A DNA stretch of 64,000 bases from Physcia stellaris (Eukaryota > Ascomycota > Lecanoromycetes > Caliciales > Physciaceae): the NCBI GenBank assembly GCA_018902385.1, contig JABSSW010000021.1:650331-714330 (forward strand), written 5' to 3'. The notes below the pieces were generated by a model. It was not told where the DNA came from and made no database searches. It was given only the letters and a program-made list of their open reading frames with translations. Of the stretch, positions 24,034 through 34,889 are shown one piece after another (positions within the stretch are counted from its first letter, which is position 1; each line of letters opens with the position of its first letter). The translations under genes were made by a program, and so were the position numbers.

Positions 24034-24498
24034 AGGATCAGTGAGATGGACCTCTTAGCTGCTCTTGGGGAGCATAAGGGGGTCGGAGCCAGTGGGTCAA
24101 GAAGAGGCCATTTTGATCTCTATCAAGACGGTGAAGACACTCTAAGTTCTCTGTACAAATCTCTCGGGTTTCGGAAACGGTGGTGATTGAGGTGATTAAG
24201 AACTAAATCCAGTAAAAAGTTAGTTATGGGTTGAATACAGCGTAAAAAACTTTGCTTGTAGAAATGCTATAACAAGACCTCACACCTTAGGCCAGGCTCC
24301 AATTTCTTATCGGTACAGTCTTTCTTGTTGGGAGGCTTTGCAATCGGCTCGAAGCGCTTGTCAAAGAAAGAATCGGTGCTATGTCGTAGGCCATTTACCT
24401 ACCAAGGTCAGTGCACAGCAGAGCAAACTATTCATCCGCCAGAATTTTACTCCTCCCAAAATAGATTTTTCCACTCTAACTCTCGCAGGTAGCATGAA
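24034..24498. other. Convergent intergenic
   Basis: 465 bp between converging genes, no gene seen. Confidence 0.5.
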
Positions 24499-25143
24499 TC
24501 ACGACGTTCCCACATTCTTCTCTCCTCCACCATCCCCGTCTTTCATTATTTCCTCCTCCTTCAATCTCTCTCTGACGCTCATTAACGCTTTCCCCAACAA
24601 ATTCTGGCCCCAGTTGTGTCTCATCTCCCCCGCATGCTCAGCACTATATCCAACCCCCCAAACCCGATCACTCTCAGCCGCCTCAACCAACTCCCTCTCC
24701 CCAGTCTCCAGCAACTTCCTCCTCAACGCCTCTCCATGTTCCGTCGCCTGCGTGAACTTCAACCAGGTCCCCTCAACCACCGTGTCAAATTTGGTCCTAT
24801 CCCACTCCTTGCTCTTCTCCTTCCAACCCTTCACCTTTCGACCTATCGCCTTTTGCTCCCCCGGATCGAGCGAATTAAGGATCAGTGCCGCGGATGCCGT
24901 GTCCCCTGTCAGGAGCGCTTTGTGGTGCATCATTCGCTGCTCGGCGCAACTGTAGGTTATCCCTGCGTCGGGGTCGTGGAATGGCGAGGAGTACCATTGC
25001 GAGAGGAATCCGTAGGGCTCTTGGTGTTCGCGGTGGAAGTAGACGGGTTGGGTGGAGTGCGTGTCGATCGGGACTTTGGATGTTAGGATGCTGTTTTGGG
25101 AGGCGGCGAGGACCGCCTTTTTCTGGGCGCGGGTGTGCTTCAT
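24499..25143 (-). CDS. NADAR (YbiA/DUF1768) family protein
   Basis: Single exon, 214 aa. Recognised by GFLSQWYSSPFHDPD, then TYSCAEQRMMHHKALL, WDRTKFDTVVEGTWLKFTQ and RVWGVGYSAEHAG with a closing NLLGKALMSVRERL. These are the conserved blocks of the NADAR fold. Bacterial and plant relatives are N-glycosidases that clear early riboflavin intermediates, and others remove ADP-ribose from guanine. The fungal role is untested. Full-length and intact. The start ATG gives a short basic leader (MKHTRAQKKAVL) before the domain. Confidence 0.85.
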   Translation of the reverse strand: MKHTRAQKKAVLAASQNSILTSKVPIDTHSTQPVYFHREHQEPYGFLSQWYSSPFHDPDAGITYSCAEQRMMHHKALLTGDTASAALILNSLDPGEQKAIGRKVKGWKEKSKEWDRTKFDTVVEGTWLKFTQATEHGEALRRKLLETGERELVEAAESDRVWGVGYSAEHAGEMRHNWGQNLLGKALMSVRERLKEEEIMKDGDGGGEKNVGTS

Positions 25144-27427
25144 TCTGTGTGTATCTTGTCTTTGGGGTGATATGGGTGGGTGGGTAGTGCTGATAGTGTT
25201 TGCAGGTTGGAGATGGGAGGGAGCGAGAGATGCAAAGATTGAAATGTGAAGGTTTGATGAGTCATATGCTTATTGGGACGCTAGAAGTAGTGTACCAGAT
25301 TTTGGAAGCTGCAAAGTCTATCCAAGGGTTCCAGCTAGTACATCGCGAACACCTGTTTACAGGGTGCAAGAGAGAGAGCTCTTTTATATCAGTCGTGCTA
25401 AGAATTTGTCTTTTCATCGCCCTTTCCGCGAACCGCATCGCCGAATACTTCGTCAGTACATATAAGATTTGTCGCACTAGACGCACCATCAAAACCGCGA
25501 AGTCAGTATGTGCCGCACCGCGCAGCTGGTCTTGACTTGATCATTGTGGGAGGAACCTGGCGAGCTGTTTTATGTATTCCGAGTTATGTGGTGATTTGAG
25601 CACCGTCCCCCCATCGTATACTTAGCAGCATTGTGCTAATTCTTCGCGCTTGGCAAGAACGATAGATCTATGAGACCACTGTCCGCTCGGTTAGGTTTGA
25701 TTCTTCGCTAGACTTGAAAGTACGGCGAGCTGCAGATTTTCACCATCGTTCTCTCAACCGTGAAAGAATGACTTCGTCGTCATCTGCGTTCCTCGTACCC
25801 AAAGATGTTTTGGAAGGGCGATCTAGGACGATATGACTTACCCCCACATTTTTTGGCATGAGCCAATCTTCTTTGACGTCTTGATAGCTGCGAAGAAGGT
25901 CCTATCCAGACAAGCCACGGCTTTTGATCACCGGGACTTGACCAATCCTTAGGCTCATATGGAGATGTTGGGCTACAAGCGATCTAAGCTCTTGAGCGCA
26001 TTCACAGTCTTCGGATCCGCCTATAGGATGCCCAGCACGGAAAATTTATCTCTGGAGCAAATCCACCGATCTCACAAGAAACCTATCGGAAAGGTGTCTC
26101 GACTGATAACCGCCATTGGAACATTGACTGATCATTCGCCTACTGATATAAGAGCCCGTTGAGTAAGGCGTTCAAAGGAGTACTCGACGTCGCGAAACAG
26201 AGGAAGAAACAGAGAACGCAATCCTACAATTTTGTCTCGTTGATAGAGGGAAGGAGCACGAGAATGTTAAACACACCAATCAGAACTTGCTTATGTAACC
26301 GGACCTCTGGCTTGGCATTAGACCTTTTTTTCTTTCTCGTAGATTCTGTATCAAAACACATCACAATTGATATTTCCCATACACCAATAGAATTATATCT
26401 ATTCTACAGGCTCAATAGAACTCGATTTCGTGCTCCTACCCATGCGCTATATACCCCGTTCTCTCTCGTGTCTCTCTTTTGGGTCTAGCCATCTCATGTG
26501 ACAAGCCTAGTGGTCCGTGTCAGTTTGTGGCAAAGCATCACTCGCCTCAGACAGAAATGATACGACCTTGATGCGGTCGCAATATTTCAATCTTGAAGCG
26601 TAGATTATTATCCCTAGATGAACATGACTTTGGAGTTGACGTCTCTCCCAACCCGTTCCGCCATTTGTGCCCAGTGACTATCAGTCTTGAATGGTATGCT
26701 GCTCCCAGATCTCTAGAATCATTGACTGACTCGGCTAAGTAGACATACCTCATCAGCAAGCACTCGGCGAAAGCGATCTCACTGTGAAGCTCGTGCCTCG
26801 AGCCTGTCCTGTGTCATGTTCACGGCTCGTGAATTCTCTTTCCTCATGCTGTCATCCCATACAAGTGCTGCTTTCGTCCGATCTGTACCAACAATATCGC
26901 CAGCTTAGAGGTAGAGTTCAACAGACTTTATAGTAAGGTACTTAGTGTTTCACTCCATCCCAGATCCCTTGTTATCGGAATCACTCCCACCTGCCCAAAG
27001 CAGCTGCTTAGCCCGCGGTGCCAAGTCGAGCCAAGCAACCAACGCTCTTGGAAATTGTGGCAAACAGCAATAATCAACCACAATCGTCAGCAGCAATTGG
27101 AAACGACAATCTTCTTATCTATAGATGAGACTCGACATACGTTCTTTTGGCTACCCAATCGAGAAGGTGATATTTCTTCATCGCGAAGAATATAAAGAGC
27201 CCGCTATTTCGTCTTCTGTAAGATGTTGTTTGCTCAGTCGCTCCCTGCCTCTACAAATATATTCATCGTCGGCACCTGCCCCCTAAGTTTTCCCCATAAC
27301 TGTGCGAGCTTTTCATATCACAGTAGGAACTGAATCGGGCGTAAAGAGACTTTTTTTACTCGATTATCCACCCAACTTTGTTTTGTGTCATTGATCATCA
27401 CGTTGTCGTTTGCTGGCCATTCTTAAG
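25144..27427. other. Long intergenic region
   Basis: 2.3 kb between the divergent NADAR and aminopeptidase genes, the longest gene-poor stretch within the GC-balanced part. The open frames are short and motif-free. No repeat or RNA gene recognised. Confidence 0.45.
27191..27196 (+). promoter_or_regulatory. TATA-like box
   Basis: TATAAA 232 bp before the aminopeptidase ATG, in a locally CT-alternating promoter. Distance implies a long leader; weak evidence. Confidence 0.3.
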
Positions 27428-28757
27428 ATGTACATCATCAGATATCTTTCCGCATTCTTAGCTTGCTCAGGCATTGTGTCGGCTGTACCTGCCACTAAAA
27501 GCGCAGTCGAAGCCAAATCAGGCCTCCGTTTGATTAAGACATCCGCAGAAGACCCGGGAGCCTGGGTAACAGAGGATGAAAAGATCTCAAAATATGCGGC
27601 AAAGAAAATCGCCTTCATCGACGTCACTGATATCAAGGATCCAGACACTCTTGCGCGCCTCTCGTTCTCCTCGGATGACACAGCTCGTGTTGCTGCGATC
27701 ACTTATCCAACGACTTTATCTCATCAAACCGAAGCCAATGGGCTAATCGCAAAGACTAACACGAATGGTCCTAAGAGCTGGCTTACTACCCTTACCAAGT
27801 AAGCTTGTCTTCACCCGTCAAGATCGGCGGTCACTTCAAACCACTAACCTTCCCCCTTCCTGCTCTCTAGCTTCTACAATCGCTACTACCGCTCGTCATA
27901 CGGCACTCAAGCCAGCACGTGGCTCTTCAATCAAGTAAAGTCGATAGCCGCGTCGAATCCAGTGATAACTGTTTCTCAATTCACGCACTCTTTCTCGCAG
28001 CCCAGCATCATCGCTCGCGTTCCCGGTACCAGCTCAAATCTAATCATCGTAGGCGGGCACTTTGACTCAACCGGTGGATCCTCTACAGCGCGTGGACCAG
28101 GGGCAGACGACAATGGTTCTGGAGTTGTCACCATTCTAGAGGCTTTGAGGGTCTTAGCTGATGCAGGCTACAAGCCTAAAAACACGCTCGAGTTTCACTT
28201 CTACGCTGGTGAGGAGGGCGGTCTGCTTGGTTCTGCAGACGTCTATGCATCGTACAAGTCAGCAATGAAGAACGTGCTTGCCTTTGTCAATCAAGACATG
28301 ACTGGGTACTCACCCTCTGGTAAAATCAGCGTCTACAACGACTATGTCGACACTAGCTTGACAGCCTACGTGCGAAGGATCGTCACTGGGTACATCGGCG
28401 CATACACTACCGACAGTTGCGGTTACGCTTGTGGAGATCATGCTAGCGCTAATGCAAATGGATTCCCGTCTGCTTATGTCTGCGATGAGCCCGATGCCAC
28501 GAGTAGCCCATACATACACAGCTCAGGAGATGTACGTTTCTCGATTCTCTAGCGCAGATACATGCCCGGGGGTATGCATTTGATATGTAGTTGTTAGCTG
28601 ACACAAGATGACAGACGTATGGTACGGTCAGCTTCGTCACTGTGCAGAGACACATTAAAGTAAGGATACCCTAAATTCCGGTTAAATGGTCCCTCCAATC
28701 GCTAATATGCTAATCTAGTTTACTGTTGCATTCTTAGTCGAGGCGAGTTACTTGTAG
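27428..28757 (+). CDS. Secreted M28 leucine aminopeptidase
   Basis: 371 aa from exons 27428-27798, 27871-28531, 28615-28659 and 28719-28757. A signal peptide (IRYLSAFLACSGIVSAVPA) and a ~100-residue propeptide precede the peptidase M28E core. The two-zinc site is complete: H187 in GGHFDST, D204 in GADDNGSG, E238/E239 in AGEEGG, D266 in NQDMTGY and H340 in SPYIHSSGD. The two last exons are only 45 and 39 nt and complete the C-terminus (TYGTVSFV...LVEASYL). It trims N-terminal residues from peptides outside the cell, usually during nitrogen scavenging. Start placed at the first ATG; the frame is open slightly further upstream. Confidence 0.92.
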
Positions 28758-29639
28758 TTGACCTGTGAGAAGATATCTTTTAGAAGGATGTCTCTCCTCA
28801 ATGGTGAAGCGAGAAGCTTCCTACTGGTTTGCCCATTGTTATGTCTTCGGGGAAGATCCAAACAAGAGATAGTATGTCTTCCAATTCAAATCTTCCTCCC
28901 TGTCCCTGATTAGTTGTTTCCTTCATCCCATGATCATAGTAGCATGAAATGAGAAAGATGAGATAGTTCATATTGCGTGTGTCGGAAAACGTACTCGGAA
29001 AGCCGAGTCCTTGGTATACTCATCTCCTTAGAACTTCGAAAGTGCGTAACGACACTGGACGAAAACTCGCATCGCACAGCTTCAGTTGATAGCCCACGTT
29101 CTATTACCCCCTGCGGCCTCCCTGTAGGGGTTTCAACCCCTATGGTCTCAGCCACGGATGCGGGCCCACTCTCTTCTGACGCTGGCTCCGAAACATCACG
29201 ATGACTGATTCCCGGCCTGGTTATAGATAAGCCGACGACTGACCAAGCGTTAGCGCAGGAGGGTTCTGACCTTCGGTGATGGCGATTGTCATCGCATGTG
29301 GGGAAGACGGCTGTTTCCCCGCACGATGAATACATCATGCACGGAGGATGTTCAGCTCTCAAGCTGATCATAAACCAGATTACTCTAGTCATGCCGCAAG
29401 GCTGATGCACGAAGCGGTTATGCGTCATGAGCCAAGCTCACGATAGGACCGTATTAGCGAACAAGGTACGCCTGCAAATTGCAACAGCGCTTTCTCTTAG
29501 GGTTGGGGTTACCAAATATCACAGCTTTCGCCACCACCTCCACCTGGCATTATCGCCCTGTCACCATCACCACCACCATCGTCCTCGGAACACACTGACA
29601 ATTCACGATTATACGTTGAGACGTTGATGATTTTGCGTT
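28758..29639. other. Intergenic
   Basis: 880 bp. Contains a small perfect palindrome near 29,125-29,142 (TAGGGGTT and its complement, 2-nt loop) and a CAC/CAT-rich stretch near 29,530-29,585. A 164-codon minus-strand frame is not convincing. Confidence 0.4.
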
Positions 29640-30280
29640 CGAATATACACACAATTACGTTGAAATCGCAAAAATCGAACGTTTCGTTCGAGCAATTTTC
29701 AATTGACTTTTGATGAAATCAACATTTTCATTCTTTATATCATACAATATGATATGATATGACATGTCATGACATGATATATTATACAACATGATATACA
29801 TATACTTTTCTATAAAAATTCTTTTTAGTGTTTTTTCTTTTAGCGTCATTTTTAGCTCGTCGCATGTCGCATGTCGCATATCGTTGATTGCATTATTGTT
29901 ACGAAACTTGCAACTCAACGAAACAGCGTATATATTACGAAGTTTGTAATTCAACGAAACAGCGTATATACTACGAGATTTGCAACTCAACGAAACAACG
30001 TATAGATTACGAAATTTGCAATTCAACGAAACAACGTGTTACGAAATCAACGTGACAACGTTAACGTACAATTTTATTGACGATAGATATCAGATCGTTA
30101 ATGTTGCAAATAAAAAACGTATCAAATTTTGAATAATTTTTTTGATTCAATTGTTCAATTTGTATAATAAATTGTATGATAATCAGACAGTTGATTTGAA
30201 AATTTTTGTGAATTTTCGTCGTATCTCAAAATTTTTAGATTGAATACGAAATAGACTGTTTCGGAATAAGATTTATTCGC
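29640..30280. repeat. Small AT-rich degenerate island
   Basis: About 640 bp with base composition like the right-hand AT block but flanked by normal gene space. No protein trace is readable apart from repeats. It includes the 36-bp minisatellite below and near-palindromic ATGATATGACATG stretches at 29,745-29,790. Probably a mutated repeat insertion remnant. Confidence 0.6.
29899..30060. repeat. 36-bp minisatellite, about 4.5 units
   Basis: Units at 29899-29934, 29935-29970, 29971-30006 and 30007-30038 plus a partial one to 30060. Each reads roughly TTACGAAAYTTGCAAYTCAA then CGAAACARCGTATA. Differences between units are mostly C/T or A/G transitions. No open frame of interest. Confidence 0.85.
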
Positions 30281-30588
30281 AGATCGTGCTTCTCACGCTA
30301 AGAAATCATTCTTGTACTGAGTTAAAGATTAATTCATCTGCATCTAAGAACTCGCCTATGCGCATGCAAGGATGTACGAAAGACAAAAGCGGAATAAATA
30401 TATCCATTGAACGAATATACCTCGCTCACATCATTCTTCTAGTAGTATTGTTAAGTATATCTTCTCCGTATACTTTGCTTTTCTTTTTCCCTTCCTAATC
30501 CTCCTCGTTTCTAGTGATCTGAAGTGTGATAAGTATAACACACCGTATCATCTCCAAATTTCACCCATCCATTCATCCAAAGCCCATA
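30281..30588. other. Intergenic
   Basis: About 308 bp, CT-rich toward the next start codon; nothing else seen. Confidence 0.4.
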
Positions 30589-31560
30589 ATGTCCGCCCCA
30601 TTCCCAACCCGCCCCGCTTTCATCCACCATGGCTGCTGGTCCCCCACCACTCGATCCCACCCTGCCCTCGCTTTTCTCGAAGAATACTCCGCCTCACATT
30701 TCGATGCGCGGGCCTGGGACACGGCGCATTTCTCTGAGTGGCATCATGAGGGGTGGGAGCTTACGGTGGGTATTTTTTTCAATTTCATCCGGGGTTTGAG
30801 TTGGATAGGGAGAGGGTGAAGATTGGTCTATGGTACCCAAAGAGACGTTTTGAAGAAAGCTTGAGCGCGTCCACTACTACAAGGGCATTTGTTTGGTGAC
30901 GCCTGTCCGTCGCTGTCGAAGAGTGCAGTATGCTCTTTCTTGGTTTGAATTTAATCAAACGGCGCTCCAATCAATACAACTAAGTTGAGGATGAATTCGA
31001 CGGCCATATTTCCTATTGGCCCTGGAAATATGTTGCGGCTGAGGATTATATAATAGCGCTGATTACTTTTGACCTGCAGAAACCAGATACAAGCAAAGTG
31101 CACGGCGGCCATGAAGCTTGGACTGAGGGCATCCCGAGCATCTATGGAGGGTTCAAGGGGCATAAGCATGAGCCCACCTTTTTTGTAGTTTGGGAGATGG
31201 ATGGTGGAGAGGGGTAAGTCCCTTTTGTTCTCTTTTTATAGTGTGCGCGTCATTTTCTGTGAGCGATAGGCCACCGATGGCCGAGATGCTAGCTTGAGTC
31301 CGTACATGGTGGTCCCAAGCTCACAGTTCTGCAGGTGGGAATTAATTGGGGAGGCGAATGTTTTTATGGATTTTTCGGAGGATAAGAAGGGGCAAGGGGA
31401 ACAAGTGAAAGTTCAGGACCTCAGCGGGAAAGAGTGGGATACAGTCATGAGGGGGTCGTTCCATTTTGAGTTCGTTAAGGCGGAGGGAGGTGGAGATAAT
31501 AAACATGGATTGGTTATGAAAGCGTCGCATATCTTTGCGGAGACGGGATCCAATAAGTGA
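30589..31560 (+). CDS. Small SnoaL-like/NTF2-fold fungal protein
   Basis: 178 aa from exons 30589-30765, 31080-31213 and 31335-31560. Features: ALAFLEEYSASHFDARAWDT at the first helix, SEWHHEGWEL, then YGGFKGHKHEPTFFVVWEMD and WELIGEANVFMDF, and a closing FHFEFVKAEGG strand. This fits a family of short cytosolic fungal proteins with an NTF2-like fold. The first intron is 314 nt, far longer than others here, with no gene inside that I can see. The TGA at 31558-31560 overlaps a GTGAGC donor, so a fourth exon (near 31,630-31,760) is possible and the C-terminus is uncertain. Function unknown. Confidence 0.65.
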
Positions 31561-31726
31561 GCATGTTCGAATGATAATCGCTGCGATGAACTTCTTCCAC
31601 TACATTGTGATTTCGATGTTGACTTGATAAGTGTTTTCTGTGCAGTTGATCTGATGCTTAAGCACAAGGATGGGAGAGAAAATTTCTCCCATTCCAGATA
31701 CTGTTTTCTTAATCATCTCTCTGAGG

Positions 31727-32560
31727 TCACTACGGATCACTAGTATGAATGAGGACTCGACATGCAAAGTTGATCGACTCGAAGTTGGCAACGCCGATAT
31801 CAGACCAGGGGAATGACAGTCTCTTCCCTCCGAGGTAAGACCGAAATGTTATCTGAAGCTCGGTGAACCCAAGTCTTTCATATTGCTCTGAAGCATTCTT
31901 GTCGATTAGAAGCCCTCCAAAGCAAAGGCGCGTTACATCATAGACTGGAAGCCAATAGCACGAGGAATTAAGCCTTTCCAAAACGTCGAGAGAGTTGGGG
32001 GCAGAAAGATCCGTTTTGTACAACGGTGCACCATCATAGTCAAGCAAGGCAACATTTTCAACAGCACATCAATCGACTTGATCTCTTTCTTGCCAGGAGA
32101 TCCGACGAATCGGCAACAGCAGGTCTTTAACAATAATATGTGCTGTCTGCACCGCTCCGAAAATATTACGTGCGCTCAACAAAGTCACAGTTCTTGCCAT
32201 AATTCGATTCATCATGCAGGTTCGGTCCAGGTCCTTGAGGCATTAGCGGCATCGAAATGCACATCTGGCTCCCTTTGGTTCCGCAAAGTCACAGGTTGTC
32301 CACGTGGTGCCCACGACCAAAATGGAGCGCAATACTCCGAGACTGATAATTGTTGAGGGATGTGTGATTTGCGATCCGGATGTGGAGGATATGACAGGTG
32401 CCATAGTAGTCCCTCTTTGAACCTCTCGGTCCATAAGCCAGCGCCATAGTTCCCAAGCAGATTTGCGTGGAGCTCCTGCGCCAAGGCTCCGAGTGCTATC
32501 AAAGTATTACTAGGTTGGGTCAGAGCTCTCCTGGGAGTCTGGGATATCTGTTACTCTAGC
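31727..32560 (-). pseudogene. HET-domain protein, 5'-truncated relic
   Basis: Two separate frames resemble the C-terminal half of heterokaryon-incompatibility (HET) proteins: 32560-32212 has SNTLIALGALAQELHANLLG, YGAGLWTERFKEGLLWHL and YCAPFWSWAPRG, the region after the HET domain; 32047-31730 has YWLPVYDVTRLCFGGLLIDK and QYERLGFTELQI, the family C-terminus. The segment between them has stops in each frame, and no HET domain is found upstream; a stop precedes the first block. HET proteins trigger death of fused non-self cells. This copy has lost its effector-bearing N-terminus and is probably dead. Confidence 0.65.
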
Positions 32561-32605
32561 AATCCAGCTGTGAGGAGACCTCATCTTGCATATAATCTTC
32601 CTGAC

Positions 32606-32788
32606 TTATTTCTCGTTCCCGCTGAAGTCATCATCGTCGTCGTCGTTTGATTTCCCGCTGCTTTGACTGTCGCGGCTCCCAGCATCCTCTGCATCTAAAT
32701 CCGAGTACAGAGATAATGAGTCAGGCTCTTCATCAAATGGATTACCAAGCAAGTCGCCCGCAAAGCGTTCCCGCTCTGAGTATTGCAT
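32606..32788 (-). CDS. Possible very short acidic protein
   Basis: A 60-codon frame (start FDEEPDSLSLYSDLD-containing, six-Asp run near the end) divergent from the next gene by 32 bp. The Asp run comes from a GAY triplet repeat. No homology recognised. It may be chance, or the first exon of a dead gene. Confidence 0.2.
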   Translation of the reverse strand: MQYSERERFAGDLLGNPFDEEPDSLSLYSDLDAEDAGSRDSQSSGKSNDDDDDDFSGNEK

Positions 32789-32820
32789 ATTATTGTTGCA
32801 AACTCTTAACTCGGCGATAA

Positions 32821-34194
32821 ATGGAGGAATTTAGATACGCGTATGCAAGCTACTGCAAAGACCCGGCTCCGCCCGAGATTGACACGCAAGGGTTCGATTC
32901 GACGTGGGGCTACTCGGGCGCATCAACACGCCATCTTATCTTTCAACAATTAATCAATACTTGCATTTCCTCTCTATCTACTCCAATTCCGATTGTTCAC
33001 TCGATTGCCAACTTTGGTCCTTGAGCTGAACTCCCTCGCCAAGGACATCTCAGAAGATTCCGCGGGGCTTTCGAACTACCCTTCTTCGGCGCTGCGTGCG
33101 CTACCTGTAAAAATTTGGACATGTCAAACTTGACGTGGCAAGATGGTCTCAAGCACTTCATCTCAACCTTCCTTGCAAGCCCTCGGATGGGACCCATTGG
33201 ATATATTTTAGGCAGCCCATACTCACCGTTGCGCCTCGAGCGAGACATACCGAGCAAAAATTGGAGAGACGCTTTCGAGGATCTCCTTGCAATGGACCTC
33301 GGAGGTGGCATGATAAGCGATATAAGCCGAAGAGAGGAGGATGCATACGCGGCTAAGAAACGCTATGACCACACCAGTGAATACATCTCGATCCTCAACC
33401 AACTGCTCCAGCAGAATCTGCAGCTGGAGGCTATGTCATCGAAGACCCGAGAAGCAACCTCCAAAGATCAGAATAGGAGAGGCACCGAGACAATCGATAA
33501 CATTCTCTCTAAACTAAAGTCAAGTCGCGAGGGACTACTATCTCAAGCCCGCAATGCTCACGTCACGTTCGAAGAGCGGAGAAGCTCATCCGCCAGTAGC
33601 TTGAAGCCACGAGGGCAGTGGATAGCTTCTTTGATAACTAGTGGAGCTCTACCAGGCTGGTCTTCGGATACACAAATCAGTAGCAAAGGAATTATTGTTA
33701 TGCAATTCGAAAGGCGTGATGCCCCACCAGAATTGGCTGCTGACGTCCAAGTCTCAGAACTTGAGCTCAAAGAAGTCTTCGAAGAGGGCAAGCCGTACCG
33801 TGTAAGTAAATTGGAAGGACTTCCGCCAGAGCAGCTCCAATCCCTCAGAGATGGCTCACTCGTCGTAGAGGACGACCCAAACATGAAGGTCTCAAGGTTA
33901 ATGACAGATTTTAAAGCGAGCTCATCTTCGATTCTGATGCAGATTACCGAGACGGAGCCGGTCAAGCTTTCGGATGGCTGTGTCAGCGCCAGGGTTACGA
34001 TCAAAAATCAGCTCGTCGATGGGAGATGGGTGACCAAACATTTCGACCGAGAGCCAGGAAGGGTGCTTGAGGAGGTAGAGAACGCGCGAAAGGCCATGGA
34101 ATTGTTGCACGGACATTTGACAGACTCGCCAGGCTCGCTGGAACTTGATGGTTATCCTATGATACGAGATATAATTCAGAGTTTCAATGAATAA
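32821..34194 (+). pseudogene. Conserved unknown protein, apparently frameshifted
   Basis: The main frame is open from 33115 to 34194 (359 codons, from DMSNLTWQDGLKHF). Upstream, 32821-33024 is open in the same frame with an ATG (MEEFRYAYASYCKDP) but ends in TGA at 33022-33024. Between them the protein-like reading (ELNSLAKDISEDSAG... to ALRALPVK, about 33,010-33,105) is in the +1 frame. The switch back falls in GTAAAAATTT at about 33,102-33,111, as if one A of a run were missing. No consensus intron explains both shifts. The C-terminal part has a helix-rich region and ends GYPMIRDIIQSFNE. I do not recognise the family. A sequencing or assembly error is an alternative to real decay. Confidence 0.5.
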
Positions 34195-34889
34195 GTCGTT
34201 ACTGGATCCTGCAACGAAGCCTCTCTTTAGATCTGGTAGTCGGGCGCTGTCTGCTCTAGAAAGTTTGTGTTACTATCACTTAGATAATTAAATATCTCGG
34301 TTATTATTCTCTAAAAGCTGATATTGTACTACATCAATGACCACAATGCGGTATATCCATTTGATTCTACACAGAATCTCGTAGAAACATTAATTTGAAC
34401 ATCCGTAGCAGTCTGCGATGACAGAATCGAATGATCTTATTCGGAGGATCCCAACCAAAGTGACTTTCATAGATCTACTGTCGAGAGCTCCCCTCTCTAG
34501 GACAAGATGAAAGGGGCGTTTATTCGTCATTCTTCAACCATTCTTGTGCTCTTCTTTCTCATTGGCTGTAGGTAGAGACAATCAAGTTGTCAGTAATAAA
34601 TGCAGCTACATTTTCATGTCTCTAATGATTATAATCATAAACTATCGGGTGTGAGCAGCTTGGATAGGTGTAGCTTGAGTGTCCTAAAGTCAACGACATT
34701 CTTTGTTGGTGAAGATATCATCGTTTCAACTGAGCAATTCCCTTCAAGAACCCCTACTTCTATCTCGATCTCACGTATAGACTGGCAAAGCTTTGTTCAT
34801 CGTTTTACACGGTCACCAAAACCCCACTTAGACCGTCAAAGGATTAAAACGAGAGAGTGTTCACATACCCAGTCCTTGACCCTGTTCTC
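34195..34889. other. Convergent intergenic
   Basis: 695 bp between converging genes; no coding exon recognised. Confidence 0.5.

Noticed and set aside
25959-26488. Two short plus-strand frames in the long intergenic region
   Set aside because: No motif or plausible intron joins; taken as chance.
29125-29142. Perfect short palindrome as a terminator or operator
   Set aside because: A single 8-bp stem without context; fungal genes do not use such terminators.
28934-29428. 164-codon minus-strand frame
   Set aside because: Arg/Ser/Pro-rich with no recognisable fold or signal; no second supporting exon.
32880-32910. T-loop-like GGGTTCGATTC suggesting a tRNA
   Set aside because: No acceptor stem or anticodon arm can be formed around it, and it lies in a protein-like frame.
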